64,000 nt of DNA from RYN-230 sp963717125 (GTDB lineage: Bacteria; Actinomycetota; Actinomycetes; Streptosporangiales; Streptosporangiaceae). The translations under genes were made by a program, and so were the position numbers. The notes under the pieces were generated by a model. The model searched no databases. It was given only the letters and a program-made list of their open reading frames with translations, and was not told the DNA's origin. Location: contig CAVQVG010000003.1 in the NCBI GenBank assembly GCA_963717125.1, forward strand, positions 62,001 to 126,000, given 5' to 3'. Below are positions 54,401 to 62,298 of this stretch, piece by piece. The first letter of the stretch is position 1, and each line of letters opens with the position of its first letter.

Positions 54401-55863
54401 ACAGCAAGCTCGACACCAGACCCGATATCCGGCAACTGGCGGAAGAATACGCCGACAGCGACGGTGCCAGGCATCCTGTTGCGTTGGAGCGATCGATCAA
54501 CGAGGCGATTCAGCGGGAAGCGGGAGCCCGGCAGGAACACGGCCGGGCCCAGGCGGCTGCCGAAACCGCCGCCAGCCAGTACCGGCAACGCTCTGACGAG
54601 CGCCCCACCGACCGCACGTCTCCCGACGTAGAGGGATTCCCTGCTGACAGGGAGGTCAACGTCCCGGCGGCTGCAGACCGCTACGCAGAAGGGCTCGGCG
54701 AACTCGCCAACGAGATGGGGAATACGGCGCGAGCCGAGGAACAGGCCGCCAGGGAAGCTGCGGAGACCGTCGAGTCGGCGCGTCACGACCTCGATCTCGT
54801 CGAGGCCTCCGTCGGTCAGCTACGTTACCTCGCTGATCCTGCCCTCAGCGGCCAGCCAGCCGGTGACGCTGCTGAGCTGCGGCGCCGACTTTCCAGTATC
54901 GCCGAGCGTGTCCGCCAGTCCGGCGAGCAGCTCACCGCGAGCGTCCAGGCCGAGGAGTCCGCCGCGCGAAAAATCCGTGCATACGCGAATGGCCCTGAGG
55001 CACGCAAGATCGAGGAAGCCGGCGATCCCCGGATGGCCGACCTGATCGCGAGGCTGCGCGGCGACGCGCAGCTTCCCCAGGATGCGGAACGCATCGCCGG
55101 CCAGCTTGAGCAGCGTGCCGCGTCCTTGCGCGATGACCTGGACCGCCATGAACAGAACGTGCGTGCCTGCGCGCGGATGCTTCACCTCCAGGCGACAACG
55201 GCGATCCACCGGCTCCGCGCCTACCAGAACCAGTCCCAGCTCCCAGAGGGACTCGGGAACTGGTCCCAGCGCCAGTTCGTCATCATCGACCACGAACCGC
55301 AGCCAGACGACGAGTCGGTGGCGATCGACCGGGTGGCCCGTGTCGTGCATTCCCTGCTCACCCCCGGAGCGGGGAAGTCGGACGCGGAAACACTGCTGTT
55401 CGCCGCGGCCAGGGCGCTGGTCGAGGCCCCCTTCCGGGTGCGGCTGCTCAAGCCGCACACCGATCTGAGTCTGGACCGCGTCGATATCGCGGAGATGAAG
55501 AACTTCTCATGCGGGCAGCGCGTGACCGCGGGCGTGCTGCTGTACGCGGCGATGACACGCGTCCGCGCCGCCGGAGACGCCGCATCGATCGGATGGCTCT
55601 GGCTGGACAACCCGTTCGGGCAAGCATCCGCTGACTCGTTCATACGCACGATGCGCTTCGCCGCAGACCAGCTCGGCCTGCAGCTTGTGTTCACCGCCGC
55701 ACCCAAGGACCAGGGCGCGCTATCGATGTTCGATCGGACTATCGCGCTGGCACGCCGGTCCCGGCCATCGTCGAAGGAGAAAGTGGTGATTCTCGCCGAC
55801 AATGACCGCGAGGTCACTGACCTGCTGCTTATCCAGAAGGACGTGCTCGCGGTGCTGGGCTGA
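51490..55863 (+). CDS. jetC: Wadjet subunit JetC (MukB-like SMC ATPase)
   Basis: The 1457-aa SMC-family motor has an N-terminal Walker A LWADNGTGKSTITSLRFAL (residues 41-59). Very long antiparallel coiled coils follow (about 280-580 and 770-1240) with a central hinge-like region around 600-760 (IPVWTGLRWLADTKTPEA). The C-terminal signature region is MKNFSCGQRVTAGVLLYAAM and Walker B is SIGWLWLDNPFGQAS, where Asn follows Asp as in the JetC/MukB branch. It extrudes DNA loops to recognise small circular plasmids. It is intact over 4.4 kb. Confidence 0.85.
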   Translation: MQVGWRLERTYLTGAGYPESRLEGLNIYWSDPFESSGHAALWADNGTGKSTITSLRFALYLPHPRDFVRGDSDRSLSKLVPSGRVCHVVEQATREANGELQRLVVGMVASWQRGRDNAETLKRHFYGWVTGPDGPTISELPFQTAAGRWATSAQFMDAIGQLMPQGGALPPHSPSEHQDQWGTWLIAADVDLTQMRFQAAMNASEGGVERVMRFADSDDFVRWLVGTITPTSTVEQIGTSIEVLRKNATARPRWSEELAFWEQVTYPMLELAVAHEQVGVRRREVATVRATAATVVADADATTGMLATRKDAATGQYEQREQRRKDASMMQRRAQAHRLRMQLRAAKLRADAAEEAAKERCRVRDEAVIALAAWRMVAGVHEARLAASTLSRLQERLDTAEKETSVLRRHEQQYRDQLARLLTHRRDQAAGAFAAADRERERADKDLNATEQAWQGAVAEHATVTEKERKGREEEAQSEQVIAEAVAAGLLTEVTRPEDRDKFLAGQAESARQAGETAKEALSGIGSEIAAQRQAAETARKNATRAESDADGAQRRLDDVNRRIRSLSHDERLLDIAGELATDLWTARTSLTDLLQQAANSADGDADEARRDTRDAQRTIDSVGEDGLLPGSVLAEKLARTIKDTQEIPVWTGLRWLADTKTPEAAAAFAHARPEIASGLVLAQSGLLEAAVAAARTVPRDTAVWIGAIADSAAAMTSRPGTDDGTCGQVLLPHPGTYDRSAADEMLTAARDALADARQREQTATLRGTNARHMLVALTQLWDDLTEDPRPGLEEKIRTAGERHQAAADAENTATKKLDYLARQHADRLRDQDQAQRTVEQSTETRRRLAPAVTAASALDQLRKELPDLRLAISESRRQVQQLAARKMALSAKLADLTQQAGVHSHLRDDAAEALRAAGLSAITAGPVPDDDELTIRARLEAVGESIAEKAVDPGLHEQAAQARRQLADLDSKLDTRPDIRQLAEEYADSDGARHPVALERSINEAIQREAGARQEHGRAQAAAETAASQYRQRSDERPTDRTSPDVEGFPADREVNVPAAADRYAEGLGELANEMGNTARAEEQAAREAAETVESARHDLDLVEASVGQLRYLADPALSGQPAGDAAELRRRLSSIAERVRQSGEQLTASVQAEESAARKIRAYANGPEARKIEEAGDPRMADLIARLRGDAQLPQDAERIAGQLEQRAASLRDDLDRHEQNVRACARMLHLQATTAIHRLRAYQNQSQLPEGLGNWSQRQFVIIDHEPQPDDESVAIDRVARVVHSLLTPGAGKSDAETLLFAAARALVEAPFRVRLLKPHTDLSLDRVDIAEMKNFSCGQRVTAGVLLYAAMTRVRAAGDAASIGWLWLDNPFGQASADSFIRTMRFAADQLGLQLVFTAAPKDQGALSMFDRTIALARRSRPSSKEKVVILADNDREVTDLLLIQKDVLAVLG

Positions 55864-56909
55864 TGACCACCCTGGACATCGGCGCCATGATCGCCGCCCT
55901 CGATCCCGAGGGCAAAGGCGGCCGACGCCACGCAGACGAAGTCGCGGCTGCTGTCCGTGGCTTGGCCCCGCACATCGAAGCCGCGGCCGTCCCCGAACTA
56001 GTACGAGACACCATCCTGCGCGGCGACCAGCTCGGTGCCTGGTCGGCCGCCCGGACCACGACCATCCGGCGGGGACGCGTCACGCTGCCGAAATCAGTGG
56101 TCCTGCCTTCTCCGTCACTTCCGGCAGACAGGCTTCGCCCAGTCGGTGTTCCGCTGCGGGACGAACTGGCTCCGTGGGCGACCGGACTGCCGCTGTCAGC
56201 GGCCCAGCGGGAACTCCTGATCGCCGTCAACAACTGGCTCCGGCGCACAGACGGCGGCAAGGCACCCGTCGCCGCCGCCGCCGAACGAGCCTACGAGCTC
56301 ATCCGCGACGAGAAGGCGTTCGACTCGACGCCACCAAGGGGCGGCGCCAGGCTGTGGGGCCCGGGAAGGCTTACATTCTCCCTGCTGCAGTGCGAGCGTG
56401 TCCCGACCCCTCTGACATGGGAACCCGTCACCAGCGTGGTAGGTACTCCGGGGCCAGTCATCTGCGTCGAGAACCACGCAACGTTCCGTACCCTCCTTCG
56501 CCACCTTCGTGCTCTAACGGCGCCGGACTGGATCGCCGTTGCATGGATCCAGGGCCGCAACACCGCACCGCTGGAGTCACTGCCCGACCTGCCGTTTACC
56601 GTCACCCGCCTGGACTACCTCGGTGACCTCGACCCGCCGGGTCTCACGATCGCTGCGACAGTGTGCGCAATCGCTGAACGCTCCGGCATACCTGCGCAAC
56701 CGGCAGCAGCCCTATGGGAACTGCTGCTCAGCCAGCCATCCCGCCCGGGCAACCACGCCATCAGCCAGAGCGATGCCCGCAAGCTCGCTGAGTGGCTACC
56801 TGCATCGTTGCGCGAGCGTGCAAGCGAACTACTGGAATCCAGGCAAGTCATTCCCCAGGAAGCGCTGCGGTTCGACGTGCTTGCCGAAGCGTTCACCGCC
56901 TGCACCTGA
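55863..56909 (+). CDS. jetD: Wadjet nuclease JetD (TOPRIM)
   Basis: A 348-aa protein with an N-terminal arm domain (DUF3322-like; VRDTILRGDQLGAWSAARTT) and a C-terminal TOPRIM domain (DUF2220-like). The catalytic Glu is in GPVICVENHATFRTLLRH and the acidic pair in LDYLGDLDPPGLTIAATVC. It cleaves plasmid DNA stalled in the JetABC motor. The ATG shares one base with the jetC stop (TGATG). A complete jetABCD operon is therefore present; whether type I, II or III needs profile searches. Confidence 0.8.
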   Translation: MTTLDIGAMIAALDPEGKGGRRHADEVAAAVRGLAPHIEAAAVPELVRDTILRGDQLGAWSAARTTTIRRGRVTLPKSVVLPSPSLPADRLRPVGVPLRDELAPWATGLPLSAAQRELLIAVNNWLRRTDGGKAPVAAAAERAYELIRDEKAFDSTPPRGGARLWGPGRLTFSLLQCERVPTPLTWEPVTSVVGTPGPVICVENHATFRTLLRHLRALTAPDWIAVAWIQGRNTAPLESLPDLPFTVTRLDYLGDLDPPGLTIAATVCAIAERSGIPAQPAAALWELLLSQPSRPGNHAISQSDARKLAEWLPASLRERASELLESRQVIPQEALRFDVLAEAFTACT

Positions 56910-57071
56910 CGCCCGGTGAGATGACTGATTTGCCTCCGCCAGCGGCAACGAGCGCCGGCCACCCGCCGCGATGGCCAAGCCATGCAACCGCGCATAGCTC
57001 GCTCTCGCTAGCCTGCGCCGCCAGCCCCCTGCAACACCGGCGCACCCACTTCAGAAAGGATGCCGCCCAGC

Positions 57072-57902
57072 TCAGGTATCGGCAACGGCTACAGTTACCG
57101 GCCGCCCCGGCTGCGGCGACTGCGGGCCACAAGCGCCGAACTGACCCGCCATGCCTGCCTGCTTGACAAGCCGGCCCCAGCGCTCATGCCGTCCGAACTG
57201 GCCTGCAATCGCTTTGCCGCTTGGCAACGAACCACCCGTTTCATGCTGTGCAAGCGCCCACTCCCACGCCTCCCTGCGCACTTCACGCCCGGCAACTGGA
57301 TGCCGCGCAGCGCGGCGTTCGCGCGGCGGACGGCGTGGTGACCCGTTCACCTGCTCATCTCGCACCAATTCCAGCCTCCGCATCGGCGACCCGGCTGCAC
57401 TCCTGACCTGGCGCATCAGCAGCTCATAGGAAGCCGTCAGCGCGAAGCTAGGCCAGGCGGCTATCACCCGGCCCACCACGGTCGGCTCAGCTACCGCGAT
57501 GTTGGCACCCAGGCTCGCCAGCGCGCCAACTATGAGGAGTACCCAGGGCAGAACTCCTCCCTGGCCACCGAGCCGTGACTCCAGTAGCAGCGACATCGAC
57601 GAGGCCACGATCATCCCGTCCACCGACACGGGGATCAGCGCCGACGCCCATGACCCTTCACCGTGTGACAAGACGAGGGCATGCATGTGCCCATAGCTCA
57701 CCACTGCGGCAATAACCGCCAGTAGCGCGACGCTCGCGGTCGTCGCGAACCGCACCAGGTAATCACCACGGCCTGATGCTGACCGGTTCCGCTCTCGTAG
57801 GTACCCGGACGCGCTGTCTGGGGCCGGGCGGACGGGAACAGCATCCCGCGCGGGGCGGTCGGCAGCCCCGGGACCCGGGACCTCTTTGCGATTGTCAATC
57901 AC
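57072..57902 (-). CDS. DUF2637 membrane protein of integrative elements
   Basis: About 276 aa from GTG 57902. Four hydrophobic helices occur (FATTASVALLAVIAAVVSYG, ALIPVSVDGMIVASSMSLLL, GVLPWVLLIVGALASLGANI, WPSFALTASYELLMRQ), typical of the DUF2637/SpdB-like proteins of actinomycete integrative elements and plasmids. The basic C-terminal tail has a helix-turn-helix-like SGKAIAGQFGRHERWGRLVK. Such genes sit near rep, xis and int next to the tRNA att site, as here, where the tRNA-Pro scar lies 150 bp away. Confidence 0.75.
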   Translation of the reverse strand: MIDNRKEVPGPGAADRPARDAVPVRPAPDSASGYLRERNRSASGRGDYLVRFATTASVALLAVIAAVVSYGHMHALVLSHGEGSWASALIPVSVDGMIVASSMSLLLESRLGGQGGVLPWVLLIVGALASLGANIAVAEPTVVGRVIAAWPSFALTASYELLMRQVRSAAGSPMRRLELVRDEQVNGSPRRPPRERRAARHPVAGREVRREAWEWALAQHETGGSLPSGKAIAGQFGRHERWGRLVKQAGMAGQFGACGPQSPQPGRPVTVAVADT

Positions 57903-58051
57903 GCTAACGCCCCCAATGATCTCCGGGTGGGAGCCGGCTGGGAGCCGATCACGGTCGTGAACGTCTCCCAACAGCTCACAACGGAACTCAAGAGAGGCCC
58001 CTGTCCTGCGATGACGCCGAGGCATCCTGCTCATCGTCTGCTGCGGACCGT

Positions 58052-58097
58052 GTTCGGGACGAAGAGGCCGCCGGTTCAAATCCGGCCACCCCGACCA
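58052..58097 (+). other. 3' part of tRNA-Pro(CGG): integration (att) scar
   Basis: The segment begins in the anticodon loop TTCGGGA (anticodon CGG) and continues CGAAG, the T arm GCCGGTTCAAATCCGGC and the acceptor end CACCCCGACCA. The left side cannot form the 5' anticodon strand (it reads CCGTG where CTTCG is required) and carries no D arm. So only the 3' half exists, as left by a pSAM2-type element that integrates in tRNA-Pro. An integrase stub lies 65 bp to the right. Confidence 0.8.
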
Positions 58098-58104
58098 GCT
58101 CACG

Positions 58105-58135
58105 GGCCGCTTGCGATCTTGGCAGGCGGCCTTTT
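58105..58135 (+). terminator. tRNA-type hairpin terminator
   Basis: Stem GGCCGC/GCGGCC with a 15-nt loop, followed by TTTT, directly after the tRNA-Pro fragment. Confidence 0.65.
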
Positions 58136-58162
58136 GCGTGTGGTGAGTACCGAAGTGAGTAA

Positions 58163-58357
58163 CTACGCATCCGGGTCTGCCGCCTCCGGGTCTACCTCGC
58201 GCGGGAAGATCTGGTCCATGACATCTGCACCGTGCACCATGACCGGCCGTATCTGCTTCCGGTAGATCGCCTCTGTAGTCGTGGTCCCGCTGTGACCGAC
58301 CAGCCGTGAGATCTGCTCGATCGGCACACCGGCGTCGGACCTCAGAGCGTCCCTCAA
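58163..58357 (-). pseudogene. Site-specific tyrosine integrase, C-terminal stub
   Basis: About 60 codons remain: VPIEQISRLVGHSGTTTTEA, IYRKQIRPVMVHGADVMDQI. This is the final part of pSAM2-type integrases, with the LVGHSGTTTTEAIYRK box containing His and the nucleophile Tyr. The rest of the gene is missing beyond 58.36 kb. It ends 65 bp from the tRNA-Pro scar, the normal place for int. Confidence 0.75.
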
Positions 58358-58481
58358 TCCCTGACGCTCCTATTTTCGTCAAGTCCTTCTCGGTCGGGTT
58401 TGCAAGCCCACGACAGGTCTCGCGATGATCGCCTTGATGCCACGTCGCAGGCGTGGCGGAGCGCTTGATGGTAGGAGTCGC

Positions 58482-59387
58482 TTACGGACCATCCGGTCGG
58501 CGCATCACGACGTCGAGCGGCGGCCACGGCGGCCCCTCGCGCAGAGCGCTGAGGAGTGCGCGAGCTGCTCGTTGCCTATCCGGGAACTGGTCGCCCAGGT
58601 CCCAGCGCCAGGCGGCGACCATGGCAAGAACAAGGACTCGGCATTGGCTCAGCAGGTCTTGATCAGCGTCGGCATAGCGCTCGCTCACATCTTCGGGGAC
58701 ATGGGCGAGGTCGAACTCAACCGGTCCACGGCAACACGTCTCGAAATCGATGAACAACAATCCGGACTTCGTGCTGAGCACGTTGCCTGGGTGCGGCTCG
58801 CCGTGCAGCAACTGCTCGGCAGCGGCACGGTCAACGATCGCTTGTCTTCGGCTCCTTAGCGTAGTGATGAGAAGCTTCCGATCCGCGTCGGCAAGATCCG
58901 GGGTGAGGTGAGTGGTCTCCACAAGGTGCTGAGCCTCTTCCACTCGATCGGTGAAGTGCGGCGTCCCGAGATCGAGCTTGCGCATGCCGGAATGCAATTG
59001 CTCAAGCGCATTCGCGTAGTCAACCGGTGAGACCTCCCCGGGCACCGCCGACTGGTAGTAGGTCCACAGCGTGACGACGAAGCCATCACGCTCATAGACG
59101 CGCGGCTCTGCTCGGGGGTCTGGAACAGCCACCGGGCTCTTGGATTCGGCGAGCCGCTGGGCAAGCCCGATCTCGAACCGTGCGACCTGATGCGCTATTG
59201 GCGCGACCCGGGCAACGACGTCACAAGGCAGCAGGCGCACAGTGAGCTTGTTCGAATCATGCAGAACGCTCGCGTCATCGACGGCCAGGCCAAGCGCCGA
59301 GGCGGTCGACACAGCCGCAGCCAGCGCGCGTTGAATCTCAGGTGGCTGCATCCAGCTGATCTTGTCACCGTCGATGCCCTCCGACAC
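58482..59387 (-). CDS. Aminoglycoside phosphotransferase-family kinase
   Basis: A small-molecule kinase of the APH/choline kinase fold (301 aa from GTG 59387; ATG 59351 is possible). The catalytic loop is EQLLHGEPHPGNVL (His, Asp position replaced by Glu as HGE, Asn) and the metal-binding loop is LLFIDFETCCRGPVEFDLA. The phosphate loop lies around LHDSNKLTVRLL. The HGD-to-HGE variation occurs in some actinobacterial members. Substrate unknown; it need not give antibiotic resistance. Confidence 0.75.
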   Translation of the reverse strand: MSEGIDGDKISWMQPPEIQRALAAAVSTASALGLAVDDASVLHDSNKLTVRLLPCDVVARVAPIAHQVARFEIGLAQRLAESKSPVAVPDPRAEPRVYERDGFVVTLWTYYQSAVPGEVSPVDYANALEQLHSGMRKLDLGTPHFTDRVEEAQHLVETTHLTPDLADADRKLLITTLRSRRQAIVDRAAAEQLLHGEPHPGNVLSTKSGLLFIDFETCCRGPVEFDLAHVPEDVSERYADADQDLLSQCRVLVLAMVAAWRWDLGDQFPDRQRAARALLSALREGPPWPPLDVVMRRPDGP

Positions 59388-59399
59388 TGGCAGGGCGAC

Positions 59400-59660
59400 T
59401 GCTCAGCAGGCAGGGAAAGATCTCGCGGGTGATGTAGCGCTTGAGGCAGCGCAGGATCTCTTTCTTGGCTCGGCCCTCGGCGGTGCGTCTGGCGACGTAG
59501 TCCTTAGGTCAGGGCAGAGCACGAGGACTGGTCCCGCAAGGCTGCCGTCACCGGGATCGCCCTCAACGCCGCCCGCAACGGGAAACTGCAGCAGAAGCGT
59601 CATGCGCTCGCCATCCGGATGCAGGCCCGCGAGGACGACTACCTGCGGTTCGCCTGACCA
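59400..59660. mobile_element. Transposase scraps
   Basis: On the minus strand (about 59400-59490) the frame GRAKKEILRCLKRYITREIF resembles the end of an IS110-type transposase. On the plus strand (59510-59656) DWSRKAAVTGIALNAARNGK then RMQAREDDYLRFA ends in a stop and also looks like a transposase tail of unidentified family. Neither is complete. Confidence 0.45.
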
Positions 59661-59756
59661 CCGTGAGCTGGCGTTGTCGGGGTAGTTGAGGAGCGCCCGG
59701 ATGGGGCCGGACGGGATAGCCGGGCATCTGGGCGCTGCGATCATGGTCACGATGTG

Positions 59757-60641
59757 TCAGCAGCTTGCGGGCTGGCTTTCCCTGACCTGGGAGACGAAGT
59801 GCCTGACAGCCGGGAAAGCGAGGTCTGGGCGGTCACGGAAGATGGTGTGGCGCGCGCCGGGAAGGCGCACCAGGCGGGTGGTTTCCGCTGGCAGCTGGCT
59901 GGCTAGTTCCTCGACCACGGGCAGCGGGCAGATGGGGTCGTCCTCGCCGGCCAGGACCAGCATGGGACCCCTGACGGCGCCGATCACGCTCCAGGGGTCG
60001 AAGGCGTGGACCTCGTGAGTGGAGTAGTGCAAGGCGACGTCCGTGTTCTTGATCATCCGGGCCTGGAGCTGGCGGGATTCCCCGGCCCAGCCAGGCGTGC
60101 CGCTGTAAAGCGGGTAGCAGACGCGGAGGAACTCAGCCCGGTAGTCTCCGGTCTCATCAGCGTAGGCGCGCTGGGCGACGGCGGCCGCCTCCGGGCCGCC
60201 GAGGCGGCCGAACGCCTCGATGACGCGCGGTCCGCCCCAGTGGCCACCAGTCGTGCTGGCCAGGATCACGCCGCCGGGATGATCGGGGAACAGCGCCGCA
60301 TAGCTGAGCGCGACGTCCCCGCCGAAGCTGCTGCCGAGGACCACCGGCTTGCGCAGCCCGAGCGCGTCGCACAGCCGCCGCAGGTCATCAGCCCAGGTCC
60401 GCATGTTCCAGAACTCGGCGCTGCTGTGATCGCTACGGCCGTGGCCCCGCAGGTCGAAGTACACGACCTGGAAGTCCTCAGCCAGCGGCCCCAGGGCGGA
60501 CTTCACCGTGAGGTGATCCAAGCCGGGGCCGCCGTGGACGGCCACCAGGACCGGGCGCTCTACCGTCGTGTCCCCCCGCGGAATCACTGACGGCCCGGAT
60601 ACATCGAACCACAAGGACACATCACCAAGGCTGATACGCAC
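59757..60641 (-). CDS. Alpha/beta hydrolase (proline iminopeptidase-like)
   Basis: A 294-aa hydrolase with oxyanion HGGPG (VLVAVHGGPGLDHL), nucleophile elbow VVLGSSFGGDVAL, acid in LVLAGEDDPICP and His in PGARHTIFRDRPD. The start is GTG 60641 with GGAGG 5 bp upstream. It is similar to proline iminopeptidases and small esterases; the substrate is not predictable. Confidence 0.8.
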   Translation of the reverse strand: MRISLGDVSLWFDVSGPSVIPRGDTTVERPVLVAVHGGPGLDHLTVKSALGPLAEDFQVVYFDLRGHGRSDHSSAEFWNMRTWADDLRRLCDALGLRKPVVLGSSFGGDVALSYAALFPDHPGGVILASTTGGHWGGPRVIEAFGRLGGPEAAAVAQRAYADETGDYRAEFLRVCYPLYSGTPGWAGESRQLQARMIKNTDVALHYSTHEVHAFDPWSVIGAVRGPMLVLAGEDDPICPLPVVEELASQLPAETTRLVRLPGARHTIFRDRPDLAFPAVRHFVSQVRESQPASC

Positions 60642-60753
60642 GCGACCTCCATGACGACTGCAAGCGACCGCCCAGCCCTGGCCGGCTCACTGCCGGGCCA
60701 GGTTCACAGGGAGGAATTGTCAAGATCTGTGGATCAGCTCTTCCGGTGTTTGA

Positions 60754-61311
60754 TCAGTTCGTGATCGGCTGGTAGTAGAGCAGGACGTTGCCGGAGGTGA
60801 ACTGCCGGGTCTTCAGCAGTTTGAGGCTGGTCCTGCCGGCTCCTGCGAACAGGGACCTGCCCTGGCCCAGGATGACCGGGTTCACCATGATCCGCAGTTC
60901 GTCGAGCAGGCCTGTCTGCAGCAGGCCGGCGGTCAGCGTTGAACTGCCCGGGATCACGATGTCCTTGCCGGTTTGCTGCTTGAGCTTGGCCAGTTCCTCT
61001 TCGGCGTGATTGCTGATGACCCGCGTGCTGGCCCAGGTGGCCTGCGGCAGAGTCCGCGAGATGACGATCTTCGGGGTGGTGTTCATCGCCTTCGCGACCT
61101 CTGGGTCGGACTCCTCTCCGGCGGGCGTGGGCCAGAAAGCGGCCATGCCCTCATAGGTTACGCGGCCGAACACCAGCGTGCCGGCCTCGCGAAGCTGCGC
61201 CAGCGCGAACAGGCTGAACTCCTGGTCAACGTTATGCCAGTCCAGGGCCTGGCCCAGGTCGGCGTGATAGCCATCGGCGCTGGTCATCATGAACGAGAAC
61301 ATCTTCCGCAC
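60754..61311 (-). CDS. DHFR/RibD-like reductase family protein
   Basis: A 185-aa protein of the dihydrofolate-reductase-like superfamily. It reads MFSFMMTSADGYHADLGQAL, AGTLVFGRVTYEGMAAFWPT, KIVISRTLPQATWASTRVI, KDIVIPGSSTLTAGLLQTGL and NPVILGQGRSLFAG. These are the NADPH-site and C-terminal motifs of the small RibD-C-like family common in actinobacteria. GTG start with GGAGG just upstream. Not a canonical folate DHFR. Confidence 0.8.
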   Translation of the reverse strand: MRKMFSFMMTSADGYHADLGQALDWHNVDQEFSLFALAQLREAGTLVFGRVTYEGMAAFWPTPAGEESDPEVAKAMNTTPKIVISRTLPQATWASTRVISNHAEEELAKLKQQTGKDIVIPGSSTLTAGLLQTGLLDELRIMVNPVILGQGRSLFAGAGRTSLKLLKTRQFTSGNVLLYYQPITN

Positions 61312-61395
61312 AGGTCCTCCAGCATGGTCGCTTCGTGCCGCTGACCGTGTAGACGGCCCCGGAGGCCCGGGGTCATCGCCGGGCAGCGGTGAACT

Positions 61396-61683
61396 TCAGG
61401 CGGCCTCAGACGGGGCCTCCTCGCTGGGCCGCTCGACGAGTTTGCCGTTGACGAAGACCGCGCCGGCACGGACGAGCGCGACGAGGTGCGGCGCGTTGAC
61501 GGCGCGCCAGCGGTCCTGGGCTGACTCGATCAGCCTGAAGGCCATGGCGAGCCCGGCGGCCCGCCAGCCGGGACCCTTGGCGTGCGGCTTGTCCTCGGCC
61601 CCCCAGATCTCGGCGAGGGCCTTCTTCGCCCCGGGGTGCGCAGACTTGGGCAGCGCGGCACATCGGTTCGCGCGGTTGTCCAT
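61396..61683 (-). mobile_element. IS256-family transposase, internally deleted
   Basis: Reads CAALPKSAHPGAKKALAEIW and AEDKPHAKGPGWRAAGLAMA, then FRLIESAQDRWRAVNAPHLV. In intact IS256/mutator transposases about 60 residues, including the last catalytic Glu, stand between AEDKRHA and KGPG. Here they are fused in frame, so a clean internal deletion has occurred. The start half of the transposase is also absent. Confidence 0.75.
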
Positions 61684-61774
61684 CTGGGCGGTCCCGGTTC
61701 GTCGTTGGGGTGAGCGGCCAGAAGGCCGGCTCGCCGCACAGGGCCGTCACGGCCCAGCGACCGAGGAGGAAGCC

Positions 61775-61981
61775 ATGTATCCGGCCACCATGCAGACGAT
61801 CAGCGCCGGGCGGAGCAGGGAGATGCGGGAGCAGGCCGCCGCCTGGTGGCGCGGGCGGGAGGCCCGCAGTGCCGGGCAGGCACGGCCCGCCAGGATCCCG
61901 TTCGCGCTCATCACGCGCCTCGCGCGGAACGCACGGTCCCGGCCCGGGCAGAAGCCGCTGCAAGGCCCGGCAGCAGCCTGA
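61775..61981 (+). CDS. Small basic protein (68 aa)
   Basis: ATG after a strong GAGGAGG site. Sequence MYPATMQTISAGRSREMREQ then AAAWWRGREARSAGQ and FALITRLARNA: Arg-rich, helical, no family. Similar tiny Arg-rich proteins lie next to actinobacterial enzyme genes, role unknown. A YCII-like gene follows 44 bp later. Confidence 0.5.
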   Translation: MYPATMQTISAGRSREMREQAAAWWRGREARSAGQARPARIPFALITRLARNARSRPGQKPLQGPAAA

Positions 61982-62025
61982 GAACGTGTACCCCGCGGGC
62001 GCCGCGCCGGGGCGAAGGAGGAGCC

Positions 62026-62298
62026 ATGAGGTACCTGATGATCCACTGGATCGACGAGGCCGTGCTGGCAGGGAGCGCGGCGATCGAGAGTGAGGTCCAG
62101 GCCTGGACGGCCGAGATGGACCGTGGTGGCGTGCGACTGCAGGGGGAGCCGCTCCGGTCGGTCAGCGAGGCCGCGACCGTGCGGATACGCAGCGGTGACG
62201 TGCTGGCTACGGCAAATCTGGGACGGCCTGGGACAGCGATGATGCCCGCAGCCGCCCGGCCAGGTGGCGGCTGCCCCAGGGAAGGGAAGTGGGTCTAG
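62026..62298 (+). CDS. YCII/DGPF-domain protein, shortened
   Basis: Begins MRYLMIHWIDEAVLAGSAAI and VQAWTAEMDRGGVRLQGEPL, with AATVRIRSGDVLATA, as in DGPF-type YCII proteins. In relatives the strand ends SDGPFAETKEQ; here it jumps to NLGRPGTAMMPAA, so the hallmark DGPF loop and the second half are missing. A GAAGGAGGAG ribosome site is present. Its stop overlaps the next gene start by one base (TAGTG). Probably truncated. Confidence 0.6.
   Translation: MRYLMIHWIDEAVLAGSAAIESEVQAWTAEMDRGGVRLQGEPLRSVSEAATVRIRSGDVLATANLGRPGTAMMPAAARPGGGCPREGKWV

Noticed and set aside
30613..58110. The shared string AGCTCACGGGCCG next to both tRNA scars as a common att repeat
   Set aside because: Relative to the two tRNA fragments it is in opposite orientation and forms part of terminator hairpins; it is more likely similar tRNA terminators than an att core.
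57072..58382. 436-aa DUF2637 protein starting at 58382
   Set aside because: The upstream part runs through the integrase stub and the tRNA-Pro scar in the wrong frame; GTG 57902 is the start.
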